From positions 434,001 to 498,000 of the forward strand of contig CAWASE010000019.1 in NCBI GenBank assembly GCA_963784675.1: a stretch of DNA of 64,000 nt. The letters run 5' to 3'. Below, piece after piece: positions 17,507 to 26,481 of the stretch. The notes under the pieces are model-generated. The model was not told the origin of the DNA. It worked only from the letters and a program-made list of their open reading frames with translations, and did no database searches. This stretch comes from SCTD01 sp963784675. GTDB taxonomy: Bacteria; Actinomycetota; Actinomycetes; Mycobacteriales; SCTD01. The stretch's first letter is position 1. Every line of letters starts with the position of its first letter. The translations under genes were made by a program, and so were the position numbers.

Positions 17507-19501
17507 TCAGGCCAGCTCGGCGGGCAGGTCCCGCTCGTGCAGCACGACCAGGGACGACACCGCGCGGGTGAGCGCGACGTAGAGAGCGCGCAGCCCGTAC
17601 GGGCCGGAGCCGGCGATGTCGGCGGGCTCCAGCAGCACGACGCTGTCGAACTCGAGCCCCTTCACCAGCGACGACGGCACCAGCGCGACCCGGGCCGCCG
17701 AGCCGCCGTCGACGAGCAGCTCGGCCTGGATGCCGGCCCCGGCCAGCGCCGACCCGACGGCGGACAGCGTCGCCGTCGAGCGGGCGTCCGCCACGACCGC
17801 GACCGACCCGGCGGACACCCGCGCCTGCACTGCCGCGACGGCGGCTGCGACGACGTCCGTCGCCCGGCGCACCTGCAGGCCCTGCGGCACCGAGCGCAGC
17901 GAGGCCGCTGCAGCCACCCCCGGCGCGATGGTGGGCAGCAGCCGGTTGGCCAGGTCGAGCACCTCGCGAGGCACCCGGTAGCCGGTCGTCAGCACGTCCA
18001 GCCGGCCGTCGGGCTTGCCCAGGTGCGTGAGCACCTCCGCCCAGGTGGCGGGGGCGCCGGGTGTCGTGCCCTGCGCCAGGTCGCCCAGCACCGTGGCGCT
18101 GCCGGTGACGCAGCGCCGTCCGACGGCCCGCAGCTGCATCGCCGACAGGTCCTGCGCCTCGTCGACGACGACGTGCGCGTACCCGCTGACGCGCTCCAGC
18201 AGGTTCGCCGCCTCGTCCAGCAACGGCAGGTCGGCGCGCGACCAGCGGCCCGCGGGGCCTGCCGCGAGGGCCTTCTGCTCGTCGTCGGACAGCACGCCGA
18301 CGGCGGCCGCGGCCCGTAGCCCGCGATCGCTCACCAGCGCGGTCAGCAGCCTCGCCGCCGTCAGCGGCGGCCACAGCGCGTCGACGTAGCCGCTCACGAC
18401 CTTGGAGCGGGCGAGCTTCTCCACGGCCCGGTCGCTGACGGCGATGCCGTCGTCCTCCTGCAGCCGCAGCAGCGCGTTGGCGAGAGCACCGGCCAACGCC
18501 GCCCGGCCGGCCGACCAGGCGAGCCCCCGGCCGCGCACGGCCCGTTCCAGCTCGCGCACCTGCTCCGGCCACAGCCGCCACCGGCGCGAGCCGACCGCCA
18601 GGACCAGCGGTTCGGATGCCCGCACCGCATGCAGCCACAGCGCCCGCTCGAGCACCACCGCGCAGCGGGCGTCGCCCTTGACCGCCGCCTCGGCGTCGCC
18701 GGCCACCCGTCGGAGCGTCACCGCGGGAGCCAGGTCGTCGGCGGTCGCCTGCGTCACCTGCACCTCGCCGAGGGCCGGTAGCACCTCCTGCACGTACGCC
18801 AGGAAGGCCCGGTTCGGACCGACGACGAGCACGCCGGTGGCCGCGAGCCGAGCCCGGTGGGCGTAGAGCAGGTAGGCCGCGCGGTGCAGCCCGACGGCGG
18901 TCTTGCCGGTGCCCGGTGCGCCCTGCACGCACACGGTCTGCTCCAACGGCGCCCGCACGAGCACGTCCTGCTCGGGCTGGACGGTCGCGACGATGTCGCG
19001 CATCGGCCCCGAGCGCGGCGCCTCGATCTCGGCGACCAGCAGCGCGCTCACCGCCGGGCCGCCGACGAGCCGGTCGTCCTCGTAGGCGGTCAGCGCCCCG
19101 GCCCGGAAGCCGAACCGCCGCCTCAGCTCGACGCCCCTGCGGTCGCTCGCACTGGCCCGGTAGTAGGCGCCGGCCACCGGGGCGCGCCAGTCCAGCACCA
19201 CCGCCTCGCCGGCGGCGCCCGAGACGTGCCGTCGTCCGACGTGGAACACCTCGGGCGGCGGACCGACCATGTCCAGCCGCCCGAAGAACAGCGGCGTGAC
19301 GCCGTCGTCGGCGAGCTGGTCGTAGCGCCGGGCGAGCGCGGCCAGGTGCGCCCGCGTCGTCAGCTCGTCGTTGCCCCAGCTGGAGCTGGACTCCAGCAGC
19401 GACGCCGTGCTCAGCCGCATCCGGGCCAGGTCGGCGCGGGCCCGGGCCAGGTGCGCGCGCTCGGCGGTCAGCACGGGCACGTCGGCGTCGTCCTCGGGCA
19501 T
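17507..19501 (-). CDS. HelD/HelR-like superfamily 1 helicase, RNA polymerase-associated ATPase
   Basis: The 664-residue protein has the UvrD/Rep motor split by an insertion. Walker A is GAPGTGKTAVGLHRAAYLLY (around residue 212), Walker B is HVVVDEAQDLSAMQ, and motif VI is LRALYVALTRAVSSLVVLH. The N-terminus is a coiled-coil-like arm (ERAHLARARADLARMR), and VVLDWRAPVAGAYYRAS and RRRFGF precede the motor, as in HelD proteins that release stalled RNA polymerase. The actinobacterial relative HelR protects RNA polymerase from rifamycins. I saw no rifamycin-associated palindrome upstream, so antibiotic control is not indicated. Confidence 0.88.
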   Translation of the reverse strand: MPEDDADVPVLTAERAHLARARADLARMRLSTASLLESSSSWGNDELTTRAHLAALARRYDQLADDGVTPLFFGRLDMVGPPPEVFHVGRRHVSGAAGEAVVLDWRAPVAGAYYRASASDRRGVELRRRFGFRAGALTAYEDDRLVGGPAVSALLVAEIEAPRSGPMRDIVATVQPEQDVLVRAPLEQTVCVQGAPGTGKTAVGLHRAAYLLYAHRARLAATGVLVVGPNRAFLAYVQEVLPALGEVQVTQATADDLAPAVTLRRVAGDAEAAVKGDARCAVVLERALWLHAVRASEPLVLAVGSRRWRLWPEQVRELERAVRGRGLAWSAGRAALAGALANALLRLQEDDGIAVSDRAVEKLARSKVVSGYVDALWPPLTAARLLTALVSDRGLRAAAAVGVLSDDEQKALAAGPAGRWSRADLPLLDEAANLLERVSGYAHVVVDEAQDLSAMQLRAVGRRCVTGSATVLGDLAQGTTPGAPATWAEVLTHLGKPDGRLDVLTTGYRVPREVLDLANRLLPTIAPGVAAAASLRSVPQGLQVRRATDVVAAAVAAVQARVSAGSVAVVADARSTATLSAVGSALAGAGIQAELLVDGGSAARVALVPSSLVKGLEFDSVVLLEPADIAGSGPYGLRALYVALTRAVSSLVVLHERDLPAELA

Positions 19502-19637
19502 GACCGTCCTCGGGGTCCGCAGGTCCCGGACGGGCGGCCGCCCGGGGCGCCCACCTACCCGGCGGTCGGGCCGGGGCGGGGTCGGGCCAGCCGTCCAGTG
19601 TGCCGCATCGCGAGCACTGCTGCGCGAGGGGGTCGCC

Positions 19638-19643
19638 TAGGGT
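19638..19643 (+). promoter_or_regulatory. putative -10 hexamer upstream of the 19686 gene
   Basis: TAGGGT lies 42 nt before the ATG at 19686. A short GGGAG Shine-Dalgarno-like sequence precedes that ATG, so this transcript would have a leader, unlike several other genes in the window. Confidence 0.35.
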
Positions 19644-19685
19644 GTCCGGGCACAGCCAGACCCTCAACCGCGACGGGAGCCGACG

Positions 19686-20384
19686 ATGGTCGAGCGCGTG
19701 ATCCGAGCGGCGGCGCTGCCGGCCGACCACGACAGCCCGACCGAGGGGGTGTCCGAGCTACGGCTGTGCGCCGGCACGCTGGTCGTCGAGCAACCGGAGC
19801 AGGTGCTGCTGGACTACCTCGACGTCCGCAACGGCTACGCCTACCCGGCCTACGACACGCTGGAGACGAACGGGTCGGCGCACCTGGTCGACGGTGACCT
19901 GCTCGCACCCGCTCTGATCGGGGCCCACGTCGACGCGGGCCGGTTCGCCCTGCTGCGCGAGATGCTGCCCGCCCTGGAGACCGTCGCCGACCTGCCCGAG
20001 GTGTCGCTGCAGGACGCCGACGAGGACCACGTGATGTGCATCGCGGGCCTGTTCGGGATCCTCGACGAGCCGCGGTACGCAGGTCGCGGCGTCCGGGGCA
20101 CGATCGTCAGCAAGGTGCTGCACCGCAAGCGTCCCGAGCTCGTCCCGATCTACGACTCGCGGATCTTCGAGGCCTACACGGCACCGGGGGTCATCCCGCG
20201 CGCCACCGACCGGTCCTGGCAGGCCTTCATGGCGCTGCTGTGCACGCAGATGCGCGACGACCTGCAGGCCGAGGCGCCCGCGTTCGCCGCCCTGGAGCAG
20301 CTGGCCGCGGCCGAGGGCACGCCCGTCACGCAGCTCCGGATCCTGGACATCCTGGTCTGGCGCACGGCCGACGCCTGGCACTAG
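19686..20384 (+). CDS. DUF6308-like hypothetical protein
   Basis: The 232-residue soluble protein contains LHRKRPELVPIYDSRIFEAY, a segment I associate with actinobacterial DUF6308 proteins, but the function is unknown. It lacks a signal peptide or membrane segment. Its TAG stop lies within CTAG at 20381-20384, and the same palindrome gives the stop of the convergent lipoprotein gene, so the two overlap by four bases. Confidence 0.65.
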   Translation: MVERVIRAAALPADHDSPTEGVSELRLCAGTLVVEQPEQVLLDYLDVRNGYAYPAYDTLETNGSAHLVDGDLLAPALIGAHVDAGRFALLREMLPALETVADLPEVSLQDADEDHVMCIAGLFGILDEPRYAGRGVRGTIVSKVLHRKRPELVPIYDSRIFEAYTAPGVIPRATDRSWQAFMALLCTQMRDDLQAEAPAFAALEQLAAAEGTPVTQLRILDILVWRTADAWH

Positions 20385-21007
20385 CCCGCGCGGGCCACCA
20401 GCAGCGGAGCCAGCCCGGACACCGCGGCGGCGTCGGCGCTCGGACGGTCGCCGTAGGCCAGCAGCCAGGTCGTCGCGCCCTGGCGGAAGCGCAGGGTGAC
20501 CAGCTGTCCCGGCGTCGTACCGGGCAGCGGCTGACGGCGCGCCTGCGACTGCTCGCCCACGTCGGGCGCCGGGAGCGCTTCGCCCGAGCTCGCCGCCAGG
20601 TCGCCGGCCAGGTCCGCGGTGGCGCCCGCGGCGTCGGCGAAGCGCGACACGACGACCGACAGCACCCGGCTGCCCGTCGGTTCGGCGTACTGGGCGACGT
20701 AGGCGCGCTGAAAGCCGTGCGCTGCCAGGTCCTTCGCCGCGGCTCCAGGATCGGCGGAGAAGGCAGCGATGGCCGCGGCGTCCCGGGGCCCGCTGCTCGT
20801 CAGCAGCGGCACCATGCCGGTCGGCACCTCGGCGGGGGTGGGCACGAGCGGCAGCAGCGCGTCGGCAGGCAGGCTCACGGCCGTCTCGGGTGCGGCCAGA
20901 CCGCTGGACGACGGTCCGGGCACCGGCGCCGCCGCGGGGGAGCCGCTGCCGGAGCAACCGGCCAGGACCAGCAGCATGCCGACCAGCAGCACGCCGCGGG
21001 GAGCCAT
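20381..21007 (-). CDS. secreted lipoprotein, unknown function
   Basis: The 208-residue protein starts with a lipoprotein signal peptide: LLVGMLLVLAGC with the lipobox LAGC, then a Ser/Pro/Ala-rich tether. The mature part has two similar halves with a ferredoxin-like alternation (AYVAQYAEPTGSRVLSVVVSRF and LVTLRFRQGATTWLLAYGDR), reminiscent of actinobacterial surface lipoproteins, but no named family is recognised. The ATG at 21007 is divergent from the membrane protein gene at 21069. Confidence 0.7.
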   Translation of the reverse strand: MAPRGVLLVGMLLVLAGCSGSGSPAAAPVPGPSSSGLAAPETAVSLPADALLPLVPTPAEVPTGMVPLLTSSGPRDAAAIAAFSADPGAAAKDLAAHGFQRAYVAQYAEPTGSRVLSVVVSRFADAAGATADLAGDLAASSGEALPAPDVGEQSQARRQPLPGTTPGQLVTLRFRQGATTWLLAYGDRPSADAAAVSGLAPLLVARAG

Positions 21008-21068
21008 GGGCCGCGATGCTAGAGGTCGTCGACGGCCGGTGCACCGCCGTAGCAGGCACGATGGTGGG

Positions 21069-21695
21069 GTGAGCACCTCCTGGCAGGCTCCCGAGGCCGT
21101 CCGTACGGTCACCGGGACAGCCTTCGGCGTCCCGTACTCCCGCACGGTGGAGTCCTCGCCGCCGCTGGTCAGCGACCTGATGGCGGGGCTCGTCGCGGTC
21201 GTCGCGTGCGTGCTGGCAGGCGCGCCGGTCGGACTGCTCTGGGCCACGCTCGCGCCCCGCGTCCCCATCGTCCTGCGGGGTCAGGACGCGCTGCTGCGCG
21301 ACGTCTACGGCGACGGGCGGATCGCTGCGGACGCCTACTTCGTGGCCGCGGTGGCGCTGGCCGGCATCGTGTCCGGCGCGCTGGCCTGGTGGCTCGGCCG
21401 GCGGCACGGGCCGGCGGTCGTCGCGGGACTGGCCGTCGGTGGTCTGGCCGCCGCCGCCGTCGCGATGCTGGTCGGCCAGCAGGTGGGTCTGGAGAGCCTG
21501 CGCCAGGCGGTCCAGGCGGCTGCTGCCGCGGGCAAGGAAGGCAGCTTCGAGCTCACGGTCGACCTGATGTCGCGCGAGGCGCTGGCCGTCTGGCCCGTCG
21601 CCGCCCTGCTCACCTACATCCTGCTGACGCTGACCCGCGATCGGGGTGCCGCTCCTGTCGCGACGGCAACGACAGCTCCGGTCAGTTCGGGCTGA
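21069..21695 (+). CDS. four-helix membrane protein, unknown function
   Basis: The 208-residue protein has four predicted membrane segments: LMAGLVAVVACVLAGAPVGLLWA, AYFVAAVALAGIVSGALAWWL, AVVAGLAVGGLAAAAVAMLV and ALAVWPVAALLTYILLTL. The long outside loop after segment 1 (LAPRVPIVLRGQDALLRDVYGDGRIAADAYF) is a pattern of actinobacterial DUF2567-like proteins, a weak resemblance. Its end overlaps the convergent LON-domain gene by 14 bases. Confidence 0.65.
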   Translation: MSTSWQAPEAVRTVTGTAFGVPYSRTVESSPPLVSDLMAGLVAVVACVLAGAPVGLLWATLAPRVPIVLRGQDALLRDVYGDGRIAADAYFVAAVALAGIVSGALAWWLGRRHGPAVVAGLAVGGLAAAAVAMLVGQQVGLESLRQAVQAAAAAGKEGSFELTVDLMSREALAVWPVAALLTYILLTLTRDRGAAPVATATTAPVSSG

Positions 21696-22353
21696 CGGGC
21701 CCCCGCAGCAGGTCCGGGGCCGGCGTGGCCTGCAGGGTGCGCAGGATCGTGGCCTCGCGGCGCAGCAGCCGCAGCTCGGCGCGCAGCCGGGCGGTGCCGT
21801 CCTCCTGCTCGAGCAGCTCCTGCCGGTCGGGCAGGTCCAGCACCATGCTGGCGGCGATCAGATAGCCGAGCACCAGGCTGTCCGGCGGCAGGTCCGGCGC
21901 GTCGATCTCGTCGTCGTTGGCCTCGGCGAGCGCGGCGAGGTAGTCCTCGAACGCAGCCCGGACGGCTCGGTCCAGCAGCGGCGCCTCGGCAGCAGGTCCC
22001 ATGTCGTCGGGCAGGTACTCGACCAGACCGGTCAGGTACGGCGTGCTGGTGTCCAGGCCGGTCAGCCGGAACCGGTCGGTACCTGCGGTGACGAGCTCGT
22101 AGCGGCCGTCGGCCTGCTCCTCGGCGCGGCGCAGGTGCGCGACGACGCCCACCTCGTGCAGCGCGGTGACGCCGTCGGCGCCGACCTCGCGGCCCTGCCG
22201 GATCGCCACGACCCCGAACCGGCGCTCGCCCTCGGGCAGCTCGAGCAGCTCGCGCACCAGGATGCGATAACGCTGCTCGAAGACGTTCAGCGGCAGCATG
22301 AGCCCGGGCAGCAGCACCAGACCGAGGGGGAACAGCGGCAGCCGACGGGGCAC
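21682..22353 (-). CDS. LON substrate-binding-domain protein without protease domain
   Basis: The 223-residue protein is the isolated N-terminal domain of Lon proteases: LPLFPLGLVLLPGLMLPLNVFEQRYR at the start, FGVVAIRQGREVG, then a helical tail (RAAFEDYLAALAEANDDE and LEQEDGTARLRAELRLLRRE). No ATPase or Ser-Lys protease region follows. The stand-alone protein is common in actinobacteria and its role is not established; it may recognise damaged proteins. The gene is divergent from prfB. Confidence 0.85.
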   Translation of the reverse strand: MPRRLPLFPLGLVLLPGLMLPLNVFEQRYRILVRELLELPEGERRFGVVAIRQGREVGADGVTALHEVGVVAHLRRAEEQADGRYELVTAGTDRFRLTGLDTSTPYLTGLVEYLPDDMGPAAEAPLLDRAVRAAFEDYLAALAEANDDEIDAPDLPPDSLVLGYLIAASMVLDLPDRQELLEQEDGTARLRAELRLLRREATILRTLQATPAPDLLRGPVSPN

Positions 22354-22413
22354 CCGCGCAGGCTAGGCCGTCCGCCGCCCGTCCGCAGGCAGAGAACGAG
22401 CGGGCCTGCGGAC

Positions 22414-22419
22414 TAGGGT
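22414..22419 (+). promoter_or_regulatory. putative -10 hexamer of a leaderless prfB promoter
   Basis: TAGGGT is separated from the prfB GTG by 8 nt. No Shine-Dalgarno sequence lies between them. Confidence 0.4.
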
Positions 22420-22427
22420 GGACGACC

Positions 22428-23540
22428 GTGGCCGATGCGACGGAGGACCTGAAGGCGCTCGACGCCACGCTCACCAGCATCGAGACGGTGCTCGACCTCC
22501 CGAAGCTGCGGATCGAGCTGTCGGACCTGGAGGCGCAGGCCGGCGAGCCGGGCCTGTGGGACGACACCGACAAGGCCCAGGAGATCACCACCCGGCTGTC
22601 GACGGTGCAGAGCGACATCCAGCGCACCGAAGGCTTCCGCGCGCGGCTGGACGATGTCGCGGTGCTGTTCCAGATGGCCGCGGAGGAGGACGACGAGGGC
22701 ACCGTCCTGGAGGCACAGGCCGAGCTCACGGCGCTGCAGCGCGAGATCGGCAGCCTCGAGGTGCGCACGTTGTTGTCGGGGGAGTACGACAAGCGCCACG
22801 CCCTGGTGCAGATCAGCCCGGGGGCCGGCGGCGTCGACAGCCAGGACTGGGCGCTGATGCTCTGGCGGATGTACTACCGGTGGGCCGAGCGGCACGGCTA
22901 CGAGCTCGACGTCCTGGAGTGGCAGGAGGCCGAGGAGGCCGGCGTCAAGAGCGTCGTGTTCCAGGTCAAGACCGACTACGCCTACGGCACGCTGGCGGGC
23001 GAGCACGGCGTGCACCGGCTGGTGCGCATCAGCCCGTTCGACAACCAGGCCCGGCGGCAGACCAGCTTCGCGATGATCGACGTGACGCCGGTCGTCGACG
23101 TCGCCGATGCGGTCGAGGTCGACGAGAAGGAGATCCGGGTCGACGTCTTCCGCTCCAGCGGTCCCGGGGGGCAGGGCGTCAACACCACCGACTCCGCGGT
23201 ACGCATCACCCACCTGCCGAGCAACATCGTCGTGTCGTGCCAGAACGAGCGCAGCCAGATCCAGAACCGGGCGGCCGCGATGGTCGTCCTGCAGACCAAG
23301 CTGCTCGAGCGCAAGCGGGTCGAGGAGGCGGCGCAGATGGACGCCATCCGCGGCACCAAGGCCGACGTCGCGTTCGGCTCGCAGATCCGCAACTACGTGC
23401 TGCACCCCTACCAGATGGTCAAGGACCTGCGCACCGGCATCGAGTCCGGGGCCACCGGTCCGGTGCTCGACGGTGAGATCGACGACTTCGTCGAGGCCGC
23501 GATCCGCTGGCGGCGCACCGGCGGCGACGAGACGTCGTAG
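22428..23540 (+). CDS. prfB: peptide chain release factor 2
   Basis: The 370-residue factor ends translation at UGA and UAA. The stop-codon-reading tripeptide SPF is in VRISPFDNQARRQTS, and the GGQ hydrolysis motif is in GPGGQGVNTTDSAVRITHLP. The reading frame is continuous from the GTG at 22428. There is no in-frame UGA near codon 25, so the programmed +1 frameshift known from many other bacteria is absent, as usual in actinobacteria. It opens the prfB-ftsE-ftsX-smpB-ssrA neighbourhood. Confidence 0.97.
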   Translation: MADATEDLKALDATLTSIETVLDLPKLRIELSDLEAQAGEPGLWDDTDKAQEITTRLSTVQSDIQRTEGFRARLDDVAVLFQMAAEEDDEGTVLEAQAELTALQREIGSLEVRTLLSGEYDKRHALVQISPGAGGVDSQDWALMLWRMYYRWAERHGYELDVLEWQEAEEAGVKSVVFQVKTDYAYGTLAGEHGVHRLVRISPFDNQARRQTSFAMIDVTPVVDVADAVEVDEKEIRVDVFRSSGPGGQGVNTTDSAVRITHLPSNIVVSCQNERSQIQNRAAAMVVLQTKLLERKRVEEAAQMDAIRGTKADVAFGSQIRNYVLHPYQMVKDLRTGIESGATGPVLDGEIDDFVEAAIRWRRTGGDETS

Positions 23541-23602
23541 CAAGGGAACCAGGGACCGTCCCGCGCCGTCCAACGCCCACCACCCGAGACCTGGAGACCG
23601 GT

Positions 23603-23899
23603 ATGCGCACAGCACGGCACGGACGAGGCCTGCACGTGACGGCACTGACGAGCGCGGCGGCCGGGGCGCTGCTGCTGCTCGCCCCGCCCGTCCTGGCGCA
23701 GGAGTCACCGCTGCCCGACGACCCGTCCGGCTGCGCCGAGAACCCGGTCATCTGCCAGTCCGGTCTGGCGCCGGCCGTCCCGGACCCTGCCCCGGAGAGC
23801 AACGACCGCACGCAGGAGATCGTGCTGGGCCTGCTGGGCGCCGGCGGGGTGGCCGTGCTCGGCGCCGGGCTCGCGGTGGCTGCGCGGCGGCGGTCCTAG
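23603..23899 (+). CDS. small exported membrane-anchored protein, unknown function
   Basis: The 98-residue protein has an N-terminal signal (ALTSAAAGALLLLAPPVLA-Q), a short mature part with two cysteines (GCAENPVICQ) that could form a disulfide, and a C-terminal membrane segment with an arginine tail (IVLGLLGAGGVAVLGAGLAVAARRRS). There is no LPXTG motif. It follows prfB by about 60 bases. Confidence 0.65.
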   Translation: MRTARHGRGLHVTALTSAAAGALLLLAPPVLAQESPLPDDPSGCAENPVICQSGLAPAVPDPAPESNDRTQEIVLGLLGAGGVAVLGAGLAVAARRRS

Positions 23900-23986
23900 G
23901 CCGGCTCTGGGGACGAGGCCCGTCACGATGGGGCCGGGTCCCCGTCCGTCGGGGAGCCGCACGGAGGGAGACGCGCCGCTCCGGCC

Positions 23987-24565
23987 TCAGGCCGGTCGGA
24001 CCGGGTCTGGTGGGGCGACCGGTCGCCGGTCCTCGGTGGTCGAGGCAGATCCCGCGTCGACGCGACGTCGTCGCGACGTCGGCGGCGGGGCGGGCGCGCC
24101 GTCGGTCGTCGGCAACGTCAGGACGACCTCGGGATCCTGCAGCACCAGCGTGAGTCGGCGAGGACCGTCCGGCGCCTGTTCCCAGGTCATGGACTCCAGT
24201 CCGGCGATCCGGAGGCCGGCCAGCGTCAGGCCAGCCCGCGCGTCCAGACCGACCTCGGGGTTCGCGGCGACAGCCGGCTCGGGCGCGGCGTGCGTTGCGG
24301 CTCTGAGGTACCCGGGGGCCCGCGCGTAGCCCAGGAGCCAGCCGAAGCCTCGCCCGAAGCGGCGCTCGAGCACCCGCACGAGGGCGTAGTAGCCGACGAT
24401 CGCCGCTGGTTCGATCACCTCGGACAGCACCTTGGCGTCGTCGTCGCCGATCCGGTGGCGCAGCAGGCCGCCGAGCAGCGTCCCGACGACGACCGGGGTG
24501 AGGGTCCGCAGCAGGCTGGCCTGCAGGTCTCCGAGGGCCGCCCCGGAGGGCGCCGGCGCCGTCAT
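23987..24565 (-). CDS. hypothetical protein
   Basis: The 192-residue protein is not recognised. Residues 15-45 are mildly hydrophobic (TLTPVVVGTLLGGLLRHRIG), then comes VIEPAAIVGYYALVRVLERRFGRGFGWLLGY, which could be an amphipathic or membrane-associated helix. The tail is basic and Pro/Ala-rich. The ATG at 24565 is divergent from ftsE. Confidence 0.5.
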   Translation of the reverse strand: MTAPAPSGAALGDLQASLLRTLTPVVVGTLLGGLLRHRIGDDDAKVLSEVIEPAAIVGYYALVRVLERRFGRGFGWLLGYARAPGYLRAATHAAPEPAVAANPEVGLDARAGLTLAGLRIAGLESMTWEQAPDGPRRLTLVLQDPEVVLTLPTTDGAPAPPPTSRRRRVDAGSASTTEDRRPVAPPDPVRPA

Positions 24566-24722
24566 CCCCGCACTGTGACAGATCAGCGCACGGCTCAGGC
24601 GTGGCGACGACCGGCGGCCGCGGGTTCGGCGGTGCCGTCCGCCCCGCACGCCGCCCCGGGAGCCGGCGAGAACAGGAGCGCGACACCCGCTGCACACGCG
24701 CCGTCCGGGCGCCCCGCGCTCC

Positions 24723-24728
24723 TACAGT
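24723..24728 (+). promoter_or_regulatory. putative -10 hexamer of a leaderless ftsE promoter
   Basis: TACAGT lies 7 nt before the GTG at 24736. An in-frame GTG at 24727 overlaps the hexamer, which argues that 24736 is the true start. Confidence 0.4.
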
Positions 24729-24735
24729 GGAAGCC

Positions 24736-25425
24736 GTGATCCGCCTCGAGCACGTCACCAAGAGCTTTCCGACCAGCACCCGGCCGGCGCTCGACGACGT
24801 CTGCGTGGACATCGACAAGGGTGAGTTCGTGTTCCTCGTCGGCAGCAGCGGTTCCGGCAAGTCCACCTTCCTGCGCCTGCTGCTGAAGGAAGAGGTGCCG
24901 ACCCGCGGCACCGTCCACGTCGCGGGCAAGAACCTCGGCGAGCTGTCGAGCTGGAAGGTGCCGGCGCTGCGACGCTCGATCGGCACCGTGTTCCAGGACT
25001 TCCGGCTGCTGCCGAACAAGAACGTCTTCCAGAACGTCGCCTTCGCGCTGGAGGTGATCGGCACCAAGCAGCACGTCGTCGACAAGGTCGTGCCGGAGGT
25101 GCTCGAGCTCGTCGGCCTGGAGGGCAAGGCCAAACGCATGCCGGACGAGCTGTCCGGCGGCGAGCAGCAGCGCGTCGCGGTCGCGCGGGCCTTCGTCAAC
25201 CGGCCGAGCATCCTCATCGCCGACGAGCCCACCGGCAACCTGGACCCCAACACCAGCATCGGCATCATGCGGCTGCTCGACCGGATCAACCGCACCGGCA
25301 CCACCGTCGTGATGGCCACCCACGACGCCGCCATCGTCGACTCGATGCGCCGTCGGGTCGTCGAGCTGCTCGACGGAAAGCTCGTGCGCGACCAGACCCG
25401 TGGCGTCTACGGCTACGGCGGCTAG
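24736..25425 (+). CDS. ftsE: cell division ATP-binding protein FtsE
   Basis: The 229-residue ABC ATPase has Walker A LVGSSGSGKSTFLRLLL, the signature ELSGGEQQRVAVARAF, Walker B ILIADEPTGNLDP and the H-loop VVMATHD. Together with FtsX it forms the complex that couples the divisome to peptidoglycan hydrolase activation. The next gene is ftsX, 57 bases downstream, and an M23 hydrolase with coiled coil follows it, the expected target of the complex. Confidence 0.96.
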   Translation: MIRLEHVTKSFPTSTRPALDDVCVDIDKGEFVFLVGSSGSGKSTFLRLLLKEEVPTRGTVHVAGKNLGELSSWKVPALRRSIGTVFQDFRLLPNKNVFQNVAFALEVIGTKQHVVDKVVPEVLELVGLEGKAKRMPDELSGGEQQRVAVARAFVNRPSILIADEPTGNLDPNTSIGIMRLLDRINRTGTTVVMATHDAAIVDSMRRRVVELLDGKLVRDQTRGVYGYGG

Positions 25426-25482
25426 CCCATTCGGCCGAAGGAACCAGCAGAACCCCGCACACCCTGAGACGAAGGACCTGCC

Positions 25483-26388
25483 GTGCGCGCCCAGCGAGTG
25501 CTCTCCGAGATCGGTATCGGCCTGCGCCGGAACCTGGCGATGACGGTGGCGGTGGTCGTGACCGTGGCCATCAGCCTGGCCCTGTTCGGCTCGGCGCTCA
25601 TGCTGAACACGCAGGTCAACGTCATGAAGGGCTTCTGGTACGACAAGGTCGAGGTCGCCGTCTACCTGTGCGGGACGTCCAGCATCGCGGCCAACTGCAA
25701 CGGTGCGCCGGTCAGCGCGGACGAGCGCAACGCGCTGCTGGCTGATCTCAAGGAGACGCCGGAGGTCAAGGACGTCTTCTACGAGTCCCAGGCCGCCGCC
25801 TACGAGCAGTTCAAGCGGACCTTCAAGGACTCGCCCGACCTCGTCGACAGCGTCGGTCCCGAGGCCCTGCCGGAATCCTTCCGGGTCAAGCTCAAGGACC
25901 CCACCCGCTTCGAGGTGATCGCGAGCGCCTTCAAGAACCGGCCCGGCGTCGACGAGGTGCAGGACCAGAAAGAGCTGTTGGCCCCGTTCTTCCGGGTGCT
26001 GGACCGGGTGAAGTGGGGCGCCGCGGCGGTGGCCGTCATCCAGATCCTGGCTGCGATCCTGCTCATCAGCAACACCATCCGGCTCTCGGCGTTCGGCCGG
26101 CGCCGTGAGACCGGCATCATGCGCCTGGTCGGTGCCAGCAACTTCTACATCCGGCTGCCGTTCCTGCTCGAGGGGATGCTGGCTGGTTTGCTGGGCAGTC
26201 TTTTCGCCGTCGGTGGCATCGCTGCCGTGCAGAAGGTGCTCGTCGAGGGGCTGCTGCGACCGGTGCTCCCGGTGGCTCTGATCGGCTGGAGCGACGTGTT
26301 CCGGATCGCGCCGATCCTGGTCGTCACGGGCGCGCTCGTGGCCGGTCTGTCGTCCTTCGTGACGCTGCAGCGGCACCTGCGGGTCTGA
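25483..26388 (+). CDS. ftsX: cell division protein FtsX
   Basis: The 301-residue permease-like protein has a cytosolic start, a first membrane segment (NLAMTVAVVVTVAISLALFGSALML) and a large external domain with CGTSSIAANC, whose cysteines may form a disulfide. Three further membrane segments follow (AAVAVIQILAAILLIS, LLEGMLAGLLGSLFAVGGIAAV, FRIAPILVVTGALVAGLSS). The external domain contacts peptidoglycan hydrolases in characterised bacteria. The start is the GTG at 25483. Confidence 0.95.
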   Translation: MRAQRVLSEIGIGLRRNLAMTVAVVVTVAISLALFGSALMLNTQVNVMKGFWYDKVEVAVYLCGTSSIAANCNGAPVSADERNALLADLKETPEVKDVFYESQAAAYEQFKRTFKDSPDLVDSVGPEALPESFRVKLKDPTRFEVIASAFKNRPGVDEVQDQKELLAPFFRVLDRVKWGAAAVAVIQILAAILLISNTIRLSAFGRRRETGIMRLVGASNFYIRLPFLLEGMLAGLLGSLFAVGGIAAVQKVLVEGLLRPVLPVALIGWSDVFRIAPILVVTGALVAGLSSFVTLQRHLRV

Positions 26389-26481
26389 GGCAGGTGCCGC
26401 TGGTCCACGCAGCGGCCGCACGTCGGATCTGGACGGTCCGGGCGCGTCCTGACTCCGCGGGACGCACGGCGTGGTACTCCT

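Noticed and set aside
19502..19685. Rifamycin-associated palindrome upstream of the HelD/HelR-like gene
   Set aside because: I looked for a GGGGCTTGC-type inverted repeat in this spacer and found none.
22428..22530. Programmed +1 frameshift in prfB
   Set aside because: The frame is open from the GTG through the first 35 codons and no in-frame TGA is present, so no recoding is needed.
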